Of a DNA stretch of 64,000 nt, positions 1 through 9,245 are shown one piece after another (position 1 is the stretch's first letter; each line of letters starts with the position of its first letter). The notes below the pieces were generated by a model that was not told the origin of the DNA, did not search any database, and saw only the letters and a program-made list of their open reading frames with translations. The translations under genes and the position numbers were made by a program. This DNA is from Bacteroidota bacterium (GTDB taxonomy: Bacteria; Bacteroidota; Bacteroidia; Chitinophagales; LD1): contig JAFDYN010000013.1 of NCBI GenBank assembly GCA_018267385.1, positions 95,559 through 159,558 on the forward strand. The letters run 5' to 3'.

Positions 1-885
1 GGCTACCTCGCCCCAGTAGCGGGCGCCCTCTACTGAGAAGACCTTATCCAGTACGTCCTGTCCCTTTTCGGCAGACCATTTCACTACTTCGCCATCCTTT
101 ACCTCGAGGCGCACACCTTCTACATCCTTGCCCATGTAGATGGTCGGATAGCTGAAGTAGGCCCAGCCATTCACGCTATCCTCCACCGGCGCGCTGAAGA
201 CCTCACCGCTCGGCATATTGGCGCGGCCATCAGAGTTGATCCACTTGCGGCCTTTCACAGAGAAGGTCATATCGATGTTCTTGCCTTTGTATTGCACCTT
301 ATCTGCTTTGTCCAGGCGGTCTACGTAGGCCTGCTGCTTCGCACGAACCTCGAGCCACTTGGCCACCGGGTCCTCATCATAGAGATAGCAAGACTGTAAG
401 ACAAACTTCTCATACTCCTCCAGCGTCATGCGTGCATCATCTGCGCCAGCCTGCGTAGGGTACTGACAGAGACAGCGGCGGATGGACCCAGTGCCCAGCC
501 GATCAAAATATATTTTATTCAATTCAGCTTGGGCCTTCTGGTGCAGACGGTACTTCTCTTCATTCAGCGGTTCTTTCTCATCATCACCTTTTGAGAAAGG
601 TGCGCGGATATTTAGATAGCAGTCAAAGTTCTCAAAGATATACTTCTTGATAGGGCTGATATATGAGAGCTGGTGATCCTCGCCATACTCCAGCAGGAGG
701 TCACCTACTCCATCCAACTCGATATTAAAGTGTGGCTGGCCTCCGGCTATATAGACGGCCTTGGCCACTTCCTTTAGCAGGGGTTCTGCCAGGTGCGAGC
801 TATTGATATATACCTGATCACCCTTCTTTACCGCGAGGCAATAATTGACCAGCAGGTTTGCGTATTTTTCTATCAAATTTGACAT
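1..885 (-). CDS. M29-family aminopeptidase, C-terminus cut off by window edge
   Basis: Reading the minus strand from ATG at 885 gives 295 codons without a stop, beginning MSNLIEKYANLLVNYCLAV. This is the N-terminal and central part of a clan-MQ (family M29, AmpS/PepS/AmpT type) metallo-aminopeptidase, a cytosolic enzyme that trims N-terminal residues from peptides. Two family metal ligands are visible: Glu228 in the PSGEVFSAP motif and Glu293 in WGEVA. Their 65-residue spacing matches the known family spacing. The remaining His/Tyr/His/Asp ligands would lie beyond base 1. The gene is divergent from the DUF4442 gene. The frame is open to the edge, so the true end is unknown. Confidence 0.88.
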   Translation of the reverse strand, partial: MSNLIEKYANLLVNYCLAVKKGDQVYINSSHLAEPLLKEVAKAVYIAGGQPHFNIELDGVGDLLLEYGEDHQLSYISPIKKYIFENFDCYLNIRAPFSKGDDEKEPLNEEKYRLHQKAQAELNKIYFDRLGTGSIRRCLCQYPTQAGADDARMTLEEYEKFVLQSCYLYDEDPVAKWLEVRAKQQAYVDRLDKADKVQYKGKNIDMTFSVKGRKWINSDGRANMPSGEVFSAPVEDSVNGWAYFSYPTIYMGKDVEGVRLEVKDGEVVKWSAEKGQDVLDKVFSVEGARYWGEVA

Positions 886-956
886 CAGAAAATTTTGTGC
901 ATCGAATATATCAATAACTCCCAAGTCCGCTACATGACATGCGGTCGATGATAATT

Positions 957-1466
957 ATGAAAAAGCTATTCCCCTCTGACAGGTCGGAGTCCCGCTACTC
1001 CTCCTGGTACCGCCGCTCGCTGAATATCTGGCCCTGCATCTGGTGTACCGGTAGCCGGATAAAATTTGTGTCGGGCGACTTTCGCGAGCTGCACGTACAG
1101 CTCTCTCTGAACTGGCGCACACGCAACAGGGTCGGCACCGTCTATGGCGGCAGTATCTATAGCTCAGTAGACCCGTACTACATGCTCATGATGATGGAGA
1201 TTCTGGGACGGGACTACATCGTCTGGGACAAGGGTGCATCGGTCAAATTTGTACGACCGATCACCGATAAGGTCAAGTGCCGGTTCCTCATCTCAGATGA
1301 GCTGGTGGAGAAAGTGAAAGCTGAGATCGCTACCAACGGCCAATACGTCTTTGAGCTACCGCTGGAATATGTAGATGACGAAGGTAAAGTCTACGCGGTC
1401 TTTACCAAGACGGTGTATACAGCTAGTAAAGAGTATTATAAGAATAGGAAGGCTGCGGCGGCTTAG
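957..1466 (+). CDS. DUF4442 (hotdog-fold) protein
   Basis: Short protein of about 169 residues matching the DUF4442 family, a hotdog-fold group related to acyl-CoA thioesterases with no assigned substrate. The diagnostic central stretch is GGSIYSSVDPYYMLMMMEIL followed by GRDYIVWDKGASVKF, at about residues 65-100. I chose the ATG at 957 because it gives a normal MKKLF start; in-frame ATGs at 939 and 948 would add six or three residues and cannot be excluded. The stop overlaps the stop of the convergent methyltransferase gene by four bases. Function in this organism is unknown; thioesterase-like activity is only a family-level guess. Confidence 0.8.
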   Translation: MKKLFPSDRSESRYSSWYRRSLNIWPCIWCTGSRIKFVSGDFRELHVQLSLNWRTRNRVGTVYGGSIYSSVDPYYMLMMMEILGRDYIVWDKGASVKFVRPITDKVKCRFLISDELVEKVKAEIATNGQYVFELPLEYVDDEGKVYAVFTKTVYTASKEYYKNRKAAAA

Positions 1467-2677
1467 CCATTTTCTTCGCCGTCATGTTCTGTCTTCTGAC
1501 CTCCTTGCAGCTTATGTATCTTCTTCGTCCCGCTATACATGCTAAATTTCAGGTACCGGCATTCCAGCTGACCATTGTATAGCGTCAGCTTGCGTGACGG
1601 GCGCAGACCGATGCTCTTGAGTGCATCCATATTGGAGCTGATCAGCCAGCAGTCATAGCCGGAATAATACACCTTCCAGGTATCACCGATAGACTTGTAA
1701 AGGGCATCTATGTCCTCCTTGTCCATGCGCTCGCCATACGGTGGGTTCACGATGCAGACACCACCACCTTCCGGCGGCTCTATATCGCGAAAGTCACTAT
1801 TGATGATCGTGATCATATCGTCCACCTTGGCCCATTTGATATTCTCTTTTGCCTTGCGCGCCACGTGAGGAGATAGCTCACAACCAAACAGTTTGATATC
1901 CGTGCTGCTGATGCGCTCCACGGCCTTGCTATGGATGGTCTCCCACAGCTCCTTGTCATACGGCAGGAAACTATGCCACATCTCAAAGCCGAACCACTCG
2001 CGGTGGATGCCGCAAGGGATATTGGCGGCTATCATCGCCGCTTCTATCAATATCGTAGCAGACCCACACATCGGGTCTACGAGCGGGCGGTGCCCCTCCC
2101 AGCCTGTGAGCATGACCATTCCTGCAGCCAGTACTTCATTGATCGGCGCGAGGTTGGTCTTGGCGCGGTAGCCACGCTTGTGCAGCGACTCGCCGGAAGA
2201 GTCCAGCGCCAGTGTCACGACATCGTGATAGATGTGTATGTTGAGGCGGATCGTAGGTTTGTCCAGATCCACAGATGGCCTGCTGCCATACTTTTCGCGA
2301 AACTGGTCTACGATCGCGTCTTTCGCCTTCTGTGAGACGAACTGTGAGTGGTTGAAAAACTCGGTATTGAGCGCCGTATCGATGCCTATTGTATCATTAG
2401 GACTCAGGTACATGTCCCAGTTGATCGCTTTGATGCCGTCATATAGCTGCTGGTCGTTAGACGCGCTGAACTTGTGTATCGGCACCAGTATCCGCAGCGC
2501 AGTACGCACGAGCAGATTAGCCTTGTACATCACACCGATATTTCCCTCAAAACTGACTGCGCGATTGTGGACTTCTACATTTTCTGCGCCGAGCTTGCGT
2601 AGCTCAGTGGCGCATATTTCCTCTAGTCCGAAGATGGTCTTGGCGACCATCTTGTAGTTTTCTGAGATACCCTTCAT
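1463..2677 (-). CDS. THUMP-domain class I rRNA methyltransferase (RlmL-type N6/N2-guanine methylase)
   Basis: 404-residue SAM-dependent RNA methyltransferase. The N-terminal part (about 10-165) has the ferredoxin-like/THUMP RNA-binding arrangement. The catalytic half carries the SAM motif DPMCGSATILIEAA at 201-214 and the substrate motif NPPYGER at 311-317, the hallmark of N-methylases acting on guanine or adenine. This is the layout of the N-terminal half of E. coli RlmL (m2G2445 of 23S rRNA) and of stand-alone homologues. I infer 23S rRNA as target from the family. The C-terminus ends in a charged, variable tail (KKIHKLQGGQKTEHDGEENG). The gene is preceded by a TACCTTTG promoter element about 55 bases upstream and looks monocistronic. 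Confidence 0.88.
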   Translation of the reverse strand: MKGISENYKMVAKTIFGLEEICATELRKLGAENVEVHNRAVSFEGNIGVMYKANLLVRTALRILVPIHKFSASNDQQLYDGIKAINWDMYLSPNDTIGIDTALNTEFFNHSQFVSQKAKDAIVDQFREKYGSRPSVDLDKPTIRLNIHIYHDVVTLALDSSGESLHKRGYRAKTNLAPINEVLAAGMVMLTGWEGHRPLVDPMCGSATILIEAAMIAANIPCGIHREWFGFEMWHSFLPYDKELWETIHSKAVERISSTDIKLFGCELSPHVARKAKENIKWAKVDDMITIINSDFRDIEPPEGGGVCIVNPPYGERMDKEDIDALYKSIGDTWKVYYSGYDCWLISSNMDALKSIGLRPSRKLTLYNGQLECRYLKFSMYSGTKKIHKLQGGQKTEHDGEENG

Positions 2678-2731
2678 CTCTATTTACATTTATTTGAATA
2701 ATAACAATGGAGCCAACCTCCAGTTGCTGCG

Positions 2732-2739
2732 CAAAGGTA
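2732..2739 (-). promoter_or_regulatory. -7 element of the THUMP methyltransferase gene
   Basis: Minus strand reads TACCTTTG, an exact match to the Bacteroidota sigma-ABfr -7 consensus TAnnTTTG, about 55 bases before the ATG at 2677. No good TTTG -33 box sits at the expected distance, so this is a moderate call. Confidence 0.5.
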
Positions 2740-2759
2740 GCGAAATAATACTTATGACC

Positions 2760-3137
2760 TTAGCTGTGGTACACCCGCGAAGCAACGATCAGCCCATCCC
2801 GTATCTCCAACACTTCGCCGACAGTCATATCCTCCTCGCCATCTACCTTGCGAATGTACTCCATAAATACGCTGCTGTCATCTACGATAAACTTTGTAAG
2901 CCGATATCTTAGCGACGGCAGCCGATCAAAAGAATCCCGCCACCATAACAGCAGCGCATCCTTGCCAGTGATGAGGCCATTGGTCTCCGGCTGAAGCAAT
3001 TTTAGTTTGGGACTGTAGTGTTTCGCACCGCCTGCATATAGAGACAAAAGTTTCTCAAGGTCATGCTCGTTGAAAGCATCAAACCATTGATGAGCTATTG
3101 AAAGAGTACTGCTCACGTTGGCTTCAACATTTTTCAT
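2760..3137 (-). CDS. SnoaL/NTF2-like small protein
   Basis: 125-residue protein of the NTF2-like/SnoaL superfamily, recognisable from the N-terminal helix HQWFDAFNEHDLEKLLSLYA, the central WWRDSFDRLPSLRY segment and the beta-sheet end GEVLEIRDGLIVASRVYHS. Such cone-shaped folds bind small hydrophobic ligands or act as ketosteroid-isomerase-like enzymes; no catalytic assignment is possible here. The start overlaps the 3' end of the thiolase gene by 14 bases, so it is almost certainly translated from the same mRNA. A role in handling the thiolase substrate or product is an inference from that coupling only. Confidence 0.75.
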   Translation of the reverse strand: MKNVEANVSSTLSIAHQWFDAFNEHDLEKLLSLYAGGAKHYSPKLKLLQPETNGLITGKDALLLWWRDSFDRLPSLRYRLTKFIVDDSSVFMEYIRKVDGEEDMTVGEVLEIRDGLIVASRVYHS

Positions 3138-4317
3138 ACACTACCGCTAGTCCCTGTCCTACACCGATACACATTGTAGCCACACCATATTTTACTTTAG
3201 CACGGCGTTTCATCTCATGCAGCAGGGTGGCTGTGATACGCGCACCGGAGCAGCCCAGCGGATGACCGATGGCGATAGCGCCTCCATTCACATTCACGAT
3301 AGACGGGTCAAAGCCCAGGTCACGCACACAGGCGAGGCTCTGCGACGCGAAGGCTTCATTGAGTTCTACGAGGCCGATGTCGGAGACTTTCAGTCCGGCA
3401 CGATCCAGCGCCTTGCGCACGGCATAGATGGGGCCGATGCCCATGATAGATGGCTCTACGCCGGCAGTGGCCATGGCTACAACGCGAGCCATTGGCTTCA
3501 AGCCATGCTTTTTTACCACCGCCTCGCTGGCGACCAGGGTAGCTGCTGCCCCGTCATTGATGCCGGATGAATTGCCTGCGGTCACTGTTCCGTCTTTGGC
3601 AAAGGCGGGTTTTAGTTTCGCCAGGTCCTCTATAGATGATAAGCGTGGATGTTCGTCTTTTACAAAAGAGATCTTCTCGCCTTTGCCTTTATCTATTTCT
3701 ACCGGTACGATCTCGTCAGTGAATTTTCCCGCCTCGTGTGCGGCCTTGTATTTCACCTGAGACTCATAGGCGAACCGATCCTGCTCGGCGCGGGAAATAT
3801 TCCATTGCTTCGCTACATTCTCTGCTGTCTCGCCCATAGAGATGATATAGTCGGATGGGAATTGCTTATTGGTAAAGCGCCAGCCCAGGGTCGTATCAAA
3901 CATCTGCTGTCCACGATCAAAGGCAGAGGTCGCCTTGCTCATTACCATCGGGGCGCGGCTCATGCTCTCCACGCCGCCTGCTATATACAGGTCGCCGTCA
4001 CCGGCTTTGATAGCCCGGGCCGCATCTCCTATCGCCTGCAGGCCCGATGCGCAGAGGCGATTCACAGTCACGCCGCCGATAGATTTAGGCAGCTCTGCCA
4101 GTAGCACCGCCATACGTGCCACATTGCGATTGTCCTCGCCGCTTTGATTGGCAGCACCGAAGATGACATCTTCTACCGCTGCGGTGTCAAGCCAGCTATT
4201 GCGCTCCACAAGTGCACGGATCACATGCGCGGCGAGATCATCGGGTCTCACCGTGCTGAGTGTGCCGCCGTATTTGCCTATGGGAGTGCGGAGTGCGTCT
4301 ATGATGTATGCGTCCAT
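3124..4317 (-). CDS. Acetyl-CoA C-acyltransferase (3-oxoadipyl-CoA/3-ketoacyl-CoA thiolase)
   Basis: 397-residue thiolase II catalysing CoA-dependent cleavage (or condensation) of 3-ketoacyl-CoA in the cytosol. The acylated nucleophile is Cys89 in NRLCASGLQAIGDA; the catalytic His lies in GGAIAIGHPLGCSGAR and the second Cys in MCIGVGQGLA near the C-terminus. The N-terminus (RTPIGKYGG, then RPDDLAAHVIRAL) and the ANQSGEDNRNVARMA and TLGWRF motifs resemble PcaF-type 3-oxoadipyl-CoA thiolases, but no other beta-ketoadipate genes are near, so the substrate could equally be a fatty 3-ketoacyl-CoA. It is followed, overlapping by 14 bases, by an NTF2-like gene. The recQ terminator lies just upstream, which separates the two transcripts. 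Confidence 0.92.
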   Translation of the reverse strand: MDAYIIDALRTPIGKYGGTLSTVRPDDLAAHVIRALVERNSWLDTAAVEDVIFGAANQSGEDNRNVARMAVLLAELPKSIGGVTVNRLCASGLQAIGDAARAIKAGDGDLYIAGGVESMSRAPMVMSKATSAFDRGQQMFDTTLGWRFTNKQFPSDYIISMGETAENVAKQWNISRAEQDRFAYESQVKYKAAHEAGKFTDEIVPVEIDKGKGEKISFVKDEHPRLSSIEDLAKLKPAFAKDGTVTAGNSSGINDGAAATLVASEAVVKKHGLKPMARVVAMATAGVEPSIMGIGPIYAVRKALDRAGLKVSDIGLVELNEAFASQSLACVRDLGFDPSIVNVNGGAIAIGHPLGCSGARITATLLHEMKRRAKVKYGVATMCIGVGQGLAVVYEKC

Positions 4318-4354
4318 TGCTGTCTGGTTGAGACCGCTAAGCTATAAAAAATAG

Positions 4355-4382
4355 AAGCCGGCACCATACGTGGCACCGGCTT
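4355..4382 (-). terminator. Intrinsic terminator of recQ
   Basis: On the minus strand an AAGCCGG/CCGGCTT stem with an inner CCA/TGG stem and TACG-type loop is followed by TCTATTTTTTAT. It lies 49 bases after the recQ stop and before the thiolase start. Confidence 0.75.
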
Positions 4383-4399
4383 TAAAAATCTTAAAGGAA

Positions 4400-4428
4400 G
4401 ATTGCTTCGCTCTCGCTCGCAAATGATA
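4400..4428. repeat. REP-like imperfect palindrome
   Basis: GATTGCTTCG then CTCTCG then CTCGCAAATGATAG forms an imperfect palindrome (ATTGC/GCAAT type). This resembles the short palindromes dispersed between genes of many Bacteroidota. Only one clear copy is seen in the window, so the assignment as a repeat family member is tentative. Confidence 0.35.
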
Positions 4429-4431
4429 GTT

Positions 4432-6636
4432 TTAATTTGCCAGCTCACTCATAAACTTGATCCGCACTAGCTGTATCTCATCCACCTCTACATCATCATT
4501 ACTGAATTCATCCATGGCTGCCTCTAGGGAGTCGGTCTCAGCGGAGCGGAAGTAATCAAAGATATCGCTGACCATATCCTCGTCCATCACACTATTGAGA
4601 TAGTAGTCTATATTGACCTTCGTACCCGAGTGTACGATGGTCTCCAGCTCGGCTATCATATCCTTGCGGCTGATGCCCAGGGTGCGCGCCAGATCATCCA
4701 GGCTGATACGCTTGTCTATAGCCTGTATGATCTTGATCTTCTCTCCTGATTTGTTGGCTACCGATTTTACGATGAAGTCGGTAGGGCGGTCTATGTCATT
4801 GTCGTCTACGTACTGCTTGATCAGCTCTAAGAATTTCTTGCCATAGCGCTCAGCCTTGCCGCGGCTCACGCCTATGATGCCGGCCATCTCGTCCATAGTG
4901 ATGGGGTACTTGGTGGCCATTTCCTCCAGTGAGTTTTCCTGGAATATGACATAGGTAGGCAGGTTGCTGGCCTTGGCCGTCTTTTGGCGTAGCTCCTTGA
5001 GCATATTCAGGAGCTTAGGATCTACCACACTGCGTGCTGCGGCATTCTCCTCTACTATCACCTCATTGGCTTCTTCCTCATAGTTGTGATTGAGAGAGAC
5101 CACGATCTTATATGGCTTCTTGACAAAGGCGCGGCTAGCATCATTGAGCTTCAGGATGCCGTACTGCTCTATGTCTTTGTCGATCAGATTGATGATCATC
5201 GCATTGCGCAGTACTGAGTTCCAGTGGTGTTCATCCTTATCTGCGCCGGCGCCGAATAGCGGCAGCTTGTCATATTTGAAATCCGTAATGTCTTTAGATT
5301 TCTTGCCTATGAGGAATTTGACCAGGTACGGCAGGTCGTGATTTTCTTTGACGGCGGCTATAGACTCTATAGCCAGCTTAGTGTCTTCGGTCACGTCTAT
5401 CTTCTCCTTAGGATGGCGGCAGTTGTCGCACATATTGTTGCACTGGTCCGGCGTATAGTTTTCGCCGAAGTAATGCAGCAAAAACTTCCTGCGGCACTCT
5501 GCGGATTCTACGTAGGCCACCGTCTCGTTGACGAGCTGCAGGCCGCGTTCGCGCTCGGCTACGGTTTTGTCGCGCAGTAGTTTTTCCAGCTTAGATATAT
5601 CCTTGTAGCTGAAATACACCACGCACTCCCCATCCATCCCATCGCGTCCCCCACGTCCGGTCTCCTGGTAGTAGTTTTCCAGTGACTTAGGTATGTCATA
5701 GTGGATCACGTAGCGGATATCCGGCTTGTCTATGCCCATGCCAAAGGCGATGGTAGCCACGATCACGTCTACGTCTTCTTGGAGAAAGGCGTCTTGCGTC
5801 TGGGCGCGGATCTTATTATCTATCCCGGCGTGATAAGCGGCAGCCTTTATGCCGTTGGCTTTCAGCACCTGTGCTATGTCATCGGCAGTCTTGCGGTTGA
5901 TCACATAGACTATCCCTGATTTGCCCGCCCGCTGTTTGATAAACTGAACCATGTTCTTGGTGGCCAGTTGCGGCGTCTTCTTGGGGCGTATCTCATAGTA
6001 CAGGTTTGGCCTGTTGAAAGATGATATGAATATGTCCGGCTTACGGAGGTTGAGCGTTTTTACTATATCGTTTTGTACTTTAGGTGTGGCGGTGGCTGTA
6101 AGCGCTATAATGGGGAAGTCTCCCTGCAGCATATCTACTATCTCCTTGATACGCCGGTACTCCGGGCGGAAGTCATGTCCCCACTCAGAGATGCAATGTG
6201 CCTCATCTACAGCCACAAAGCTGATAGGCACTTCTTTAAATATATCTGTTGTTTCCTGTTTGGTCAGTGTCTCAGGCGCCACAAACAGCATTTTAGTCTT
6301 GCCCGCCTTGATGTCCTTTATCACCTTGGTACGCTCGGTGCGGCTCAGTGACGAGTTGAGGAAGTGAGCCACATCATCTTTGTCAGAATAGTTTCGCACC
6401 AGGTCTACCTGATTTTTCATCAGAGCGATGAGTGGTGATATGATGATGGCTACTCCATCCATGATCATAGCCGGCAGCTGATAGCAGAGGGATTTGCCCC
6501 CGCCTGTAGGCATGATGACGAATACATCATTGCCTGACATGAGGCTTTTGATGATGCGCTCCTGGTCTCCTTTAAATTTGTTGAAACCAAAATATTCCTG
6601 AAGGGACTCTTTTAAAGATAATTCTGCTACCGCCAT
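4432..6636 (-). CDS. recQ: ATP-dependent DNA helicase RecQ
   Basis: 734-residue superfamily 2 DNA helicase unwinding DNA 3' to 5' in recombination and fork repair. Visible in order: Walker A PTGGGKSLCYQLPA at 43-56; DEAHC at 144-148 with the aromatic-rich loop SEWGHDFRPEY after it; motif VI QETGRGGRDG; the RecQ zinc site built from C in AECRRKF and the QCNNMCDNC cluster; a winged helix; then a region with the HRDC-like KTAKASNLPTYVIFQENSL. The C-terminus is extended by about 100 residues with a helix-turn-helix-like part (SLDDLARTLGISRKDMIAEL) and an acidic end, as seen in other Bacteroidota RecQ1 proteins. It is monocistronic with its own terminator. Confidence 0.95.
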   Translation of the reverse strand: MAVAELSLKESLQEYFGFNKFKGDQERIIKSLMSGNDVFVIMPTGGGKSLCYQLPAMIMDGVAIIISPLIALMKNQVDLVRNYSDKDDVAHFLNSSLSRTERTKVIKDIKAGKTKMLFVAPETLTKQETTDIFKEVPISFVAVDEAHCISEWGHDFRPEYRRIKEIVDMLQGDFPIIALTATATPKVQNDIVKTLNLRKPDIFISSFNRPNLYYEIRPKKTPQLATKNMVQFIKQRAGKSGIVYVINRKTADDIAQVLKANGIKAAAYHAGIDNKIRAQTQDAFLQEDVDVIVATIAFGMGIDKPDIRYVIHYDIPKSLENYYQETGRGGRDGMDGECVVYFSYKDISKLEKLLRDKTVAERERGLQLVNETVAYVESAECRRKFLLHYFGENYTPDQCNNMCDNCRHPKEKIDVTEDTKLAIESIAAVKENHDLPYLVKFLIGKKSKDITDFKYDKLPLFGAGADKDEHHWNSVLRNAMIINLIDKDIEQYGILKLNDASRAFVKKPYKIVVSLNHNYEEEANEVIVEENAAARSVVDPKLLNMLKELRQKTAKASNLPTYVIFQENSLEEMATKYPITMDEMAGIIGVSRGKAERYGKKFLELIKQYVDDNDIDRPTDFIVKSVANKSGEKIKIIQAIDKRISLDDLARTLGISRKDMIAELETIVHSGTKVNIDYYLNSVMDEDMVSDIFDYFRSAETDSLEAAMDEFSNDDVEVDEIQLVRIKFMSELAN

Positions 6637-6815
6637 AAAGGGGTTTTTAGTTATTCAATATACGCACAGGTTCTATAAACGTTCGACCCCGGCTTTTCAT
6701 TACACCTACGAAATATAATAGAAAAATTTCTAAGCATTTGCAAAAAAGCGCTACAACTTCGGGGTTGTAAAAATCCGAAGTGCCGGGCCTTGCCAGTGTC
6801 ATAAGGGGCACGGGA

Positions 6816-6846
6816 TTCTGCGATATGTGCCGAATAGTTACCTTTG
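6816..6846 (+). promoter_or_regulatory. Predicted promoter of the mannose-1-phosphate guanylyltransferase gene
   Basis: TACCTTTG at 6839-6846 matches TAnnTTTG exactly; a TTCTG at 6816-6820 sits at about the -33 distance. Transcription would start near 6852, about 33 bases before the ATG. Confidence 0.5.
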
Positions 6847-6884
6847 TCTTCCGAATTTTTAACAACAGTCATCAGACTTAACTA

Positions 6885-7964
6885 ATGGAGCACGTGTATG
6901 TCGCCATTATGGCGGGTGGAATAGGTAGCAGGTTTTGGCCGCAAAGCCGTAGCTCCAAGCCGAAACAGTTTCTGGATATCCTTAATACCGGCAAAACATT
7001 GCTCCAGATCACCTATGACAGGTTTGAAAACATATGCCCTGCCGAAAACCGCTTCATAGTCACGCTGGATGAATATGAACCCCTGGTAAAAGAACAAATA
7101 CCGGGCATAAGGAACCATCAGATAGTAAAAGAGCCGGTCCGGCGAAATACGGCGCCCTGCGTAGCTTACATTTGCGATATGATATATGCCCGTGACCCTG
7201 AGGCCACGATCATAGTCGTACCGTCAGACCATCTGATTCTATACGAGGACAAGTACATAGAGATCATATCCAAATGTCTGGACTATGTAGATACGCACGA
7301 TGCGCTGGTCACGCTAGGTATCAAGCCGACCCGCCCCTCTACAGGCTACGGCTATATACAGTATGATGAAGATGTAAGAGAAGGTGATTTCTTTAAGGTC
7401 AAAACATTTACTGAAAAACCTGATCTGGAGATAGCCAAAGCCTTTGTAAAGAGCGGTGATTTCCTATGGAACTCCGGCATGTTTGTCTGGAAGGCCAGAA
7501 CCATACTAGACGCTATGCACAAGTATCTTCCTGAAGTGATGGACTGCTTTGCCGGTGGCAAGGAGGTGTATGGCACCAATCAGGAGCGGGACTTTATAGC
7601 CAATGCATACGCTCAATGCACTAATATCTCTATCGACTATGGTGTGATGGAAAAAGCTGATAACGTATATACCATACCATCAAAATTTGGCTGGAGCGAT
7701 ATCGGATCATGGGATTCCCTTCATGAAGTATATCAAAAGGACTACCTCGGTAATGCAGTGATGGGACGTAGCGTCAAGATCTATGACGCTGCCAATAATA
7801 TGATCATGGTGCCGGATGGCAAGCTGGTAGTACTCCAGGGTCTGGAGGGGTTTTGCATAGTAGATACCCATGATGTACTGCTCATCTGTGAAAAATCCAA
7901 GGAACAACAGCTAAAAGAGATCACTATAGATCTCAAAAAGGAAGACCTGGATAAATATCTATAA
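6885..7964 (+). CDS. manC: Mannose-1-phosphate guanylyltransferase (GDP-mannose pyrophosphorylase)
   Basis: 359-residue cytosolic nucleotidyltransferase making GDP-mannose from mannose-1-phosphate and GTP, a precursor for mannosylated glycans and GDP-fucose. The nucleotide-binding signature MAGGIGSRFWPQSR and the PKQF motif occupy residues 9-29; VPSDHLI near 113 and FTEKP near 170 are the further family motifs. The length shows it lacks the phosphomannose-isomerase domain of bifunctional ManC/AlgA enzymes. The stop overlaps by six bases the stop of the convergent membrane-protein gene. A GH125 alpha-mannosidase lies elsewhere in the window (29.4-30.9 kb), but no operon links them. Confidence 0.92.
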   Translation: MEHVYVAIMAGGIGSRFWPQSRSSKPKQFLDILNTGKTLLQITYDRFENICPAENRFIVTLDEYEPLVKEQIPGIRNHQIVKEPVRRNTAPCVAYICDMIYARDPEATIIVVPSDHLILYEDKYIEIISKCLDYVDTHDALVTLGIKPTRPSTGYGYIQYDEDVREGDFFKVKTFTEKPDLEIAKAFVKSGDFLWNSGMFVWKARTILDAMHKYLPEVMDCFAGGKEVYGTNQERDFIANAYAQCTNISIDYGVMEKADNVYTIPSKFGWSDIGSWDSLHEVYQKDYLGNAVMGRSVKIYDAANNMIMVPDGKLVVLQGLEGFCIVDTHDVLLICEKSKEQQLKEITIDLKKEDLDKYL

Positions 7965-9245
7965 GGCCTTGTTTCGGGAGAATAGCGCGTTAAGGAGTAC
8001 AAATAGAAATCCCGGCAGTAGTTGTATAAAAAGGCGTTCTGCCGCAGTCTCCAGGTGCCATGTCAGGTTTCGAGGCGTAAGGACAAAAGTGAAATAGTAC
8101 GTCACAAGAAGAAGCAAGAGTGCCGCCATTTGATAGGTGCGCCATGTTTTAAATCGGATCACAAAAACTACCGGTGCGAGCATCAATAATGACAGGTAGC
8201 AATCCAGGCTTGTTTTCAGAAAGAAGTTCAAAATGGTTTTGTGTCGTGCCACATCCAGCAGTTTGTTTGCGGCTTCCATTCCTTGCCCCTCTATTATGTC
8301 ATTTGACGGGGCGAGGAATATCTTAAAGCAGCTCACCACAGCTACAGGTAAGACCAGCCCTGCTATAAAAAACGCATTGGCGGTGCCTTTGTGCCTGTGA
8401 TGCCACAAAAAAAGACCGGAAAAGATCACAGCAAAAGCAATCCCTTCATTTTTTGTCCAGCCCGTAAATCCGCAAAACCATCCTGTCAGAAAGACGACCA
8501 ACCCATAAGGTCTCGTATCTGATAGTACAGATAGGACGAGCGTCACCAATATAAACAGTCCGGTCAATGTATCGGCTCCCTGATACGCTGCTATTTTAGC
8601 ATAGAGCGGTGTAAGGGCTAAAAGGCACAATGCTGTGATCCCGGCCAGCCGGTGTACTCTGGTCAAGGCTCCATATAGAATAACAACACCCATCAGAAAG
8701 ATGATATATGCTATCACGCAAGGTACGATAGCCGTCTCTTTATCCATTGCCCTCCAGCACATCGCTACAATAGAGGACAGCATCAAAGGATAATCTGCAT
8801 GTGTCCAGGAGATGGCAGGGGAAAAGAGGTTGCGCCAGTGATCAGCGTGAAATAGAAATGAAGCATGCATGGTCCAGATGGCGCGCGCGTCCCACCTACC
8901 CCATCTGCCCGAGTGAGGGATAAACTCTGTGGATAGGTAATATATGAGTCCCAGAGCCGCACTGTGGGCAAGGCTAAAAGAAGGAGCGCGTAATGGAGGA
9001 CGATCAAAGAGGCGATAAAGCCGAATCAAAAGGAATACGCTAAAAATGGCAGACGCCCAGCTGCAAGCCTCAAAGGATAGACCCAGTATGACCGACATAT
9101 CGAAGAGGAGAGAATGCAAGACCACAGATGCTATGAAGCCAATGGGCAAACGGATAGCCTGTGGTATGACCGGTACTGTGGTCAGCCACCAGCCTATGGC
9201 AACCGATAGCAGCATGATGGAAAGGAAAGGTACGAGCATACTCAT
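7959..9245 (-). CDS. Polytopic membrane protein, GT-C/ArnT-like glycosyltransferase fold
   Basis: 428-residue integral membrane protein with roughly ten to twelve hydrophobic segments (MSMLVPFLSIMLLSVAIGWW at the start). Segments such as WDARAIWTMHASFLFHADHW and SWTHADYPLMLSSIVAM resemble the first luminal loop of GT-C polyprenyl-phosphate-sugar transferases (PMT/ArnT families), where an Asp is catalytic; WTKNEGIAFAVIF is also typical. I infer a glycosyltransferase acting at the periplasmic face with a lipid-linked sugar, but acceptor and sugar are unknown. Its ATG overlaps the stop of the upstream gene at 9242-9245, so the two are co-translated. Confidence 0.6.
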   Translation of the reverse strand: MSMLVPFLSIMLLSVAIGWWLTTVPVIPQAIRLPIGFIASVVLHSLLFDMSVILGLSFEACSWASAIFSVFLLIRLYRLFDRPPLRAPSFSLAHSAALGLIYYLSTEFIPHSGRWGRWDARAIWTMHASFLFHADHWRNLFSPAISWTHADYPLMLSSIVAMCWRAMDKETAIVPCVIAYIIFLMGVVILYGALTRVHRLAGITALCLLALTPLYAKIAAYQGADTLTGLFILVTLVLSVLSDTRPYGLVVFLTGWFCGFTGWTKNEGIAFAVIFSGLFLWHHRHKGTANAFFIAGLVLPVAVVSCFKIFLAPSNDIIEGQGMEAANKLLDVARHKTILNFFLKTSLDCYLSLLMLAPVVFVIRFKTWRTYQMAALLLLLVTYYFTFVLTPRNLTWHLETAAERLFIQLLPGFLFVLLNALFSRNKAL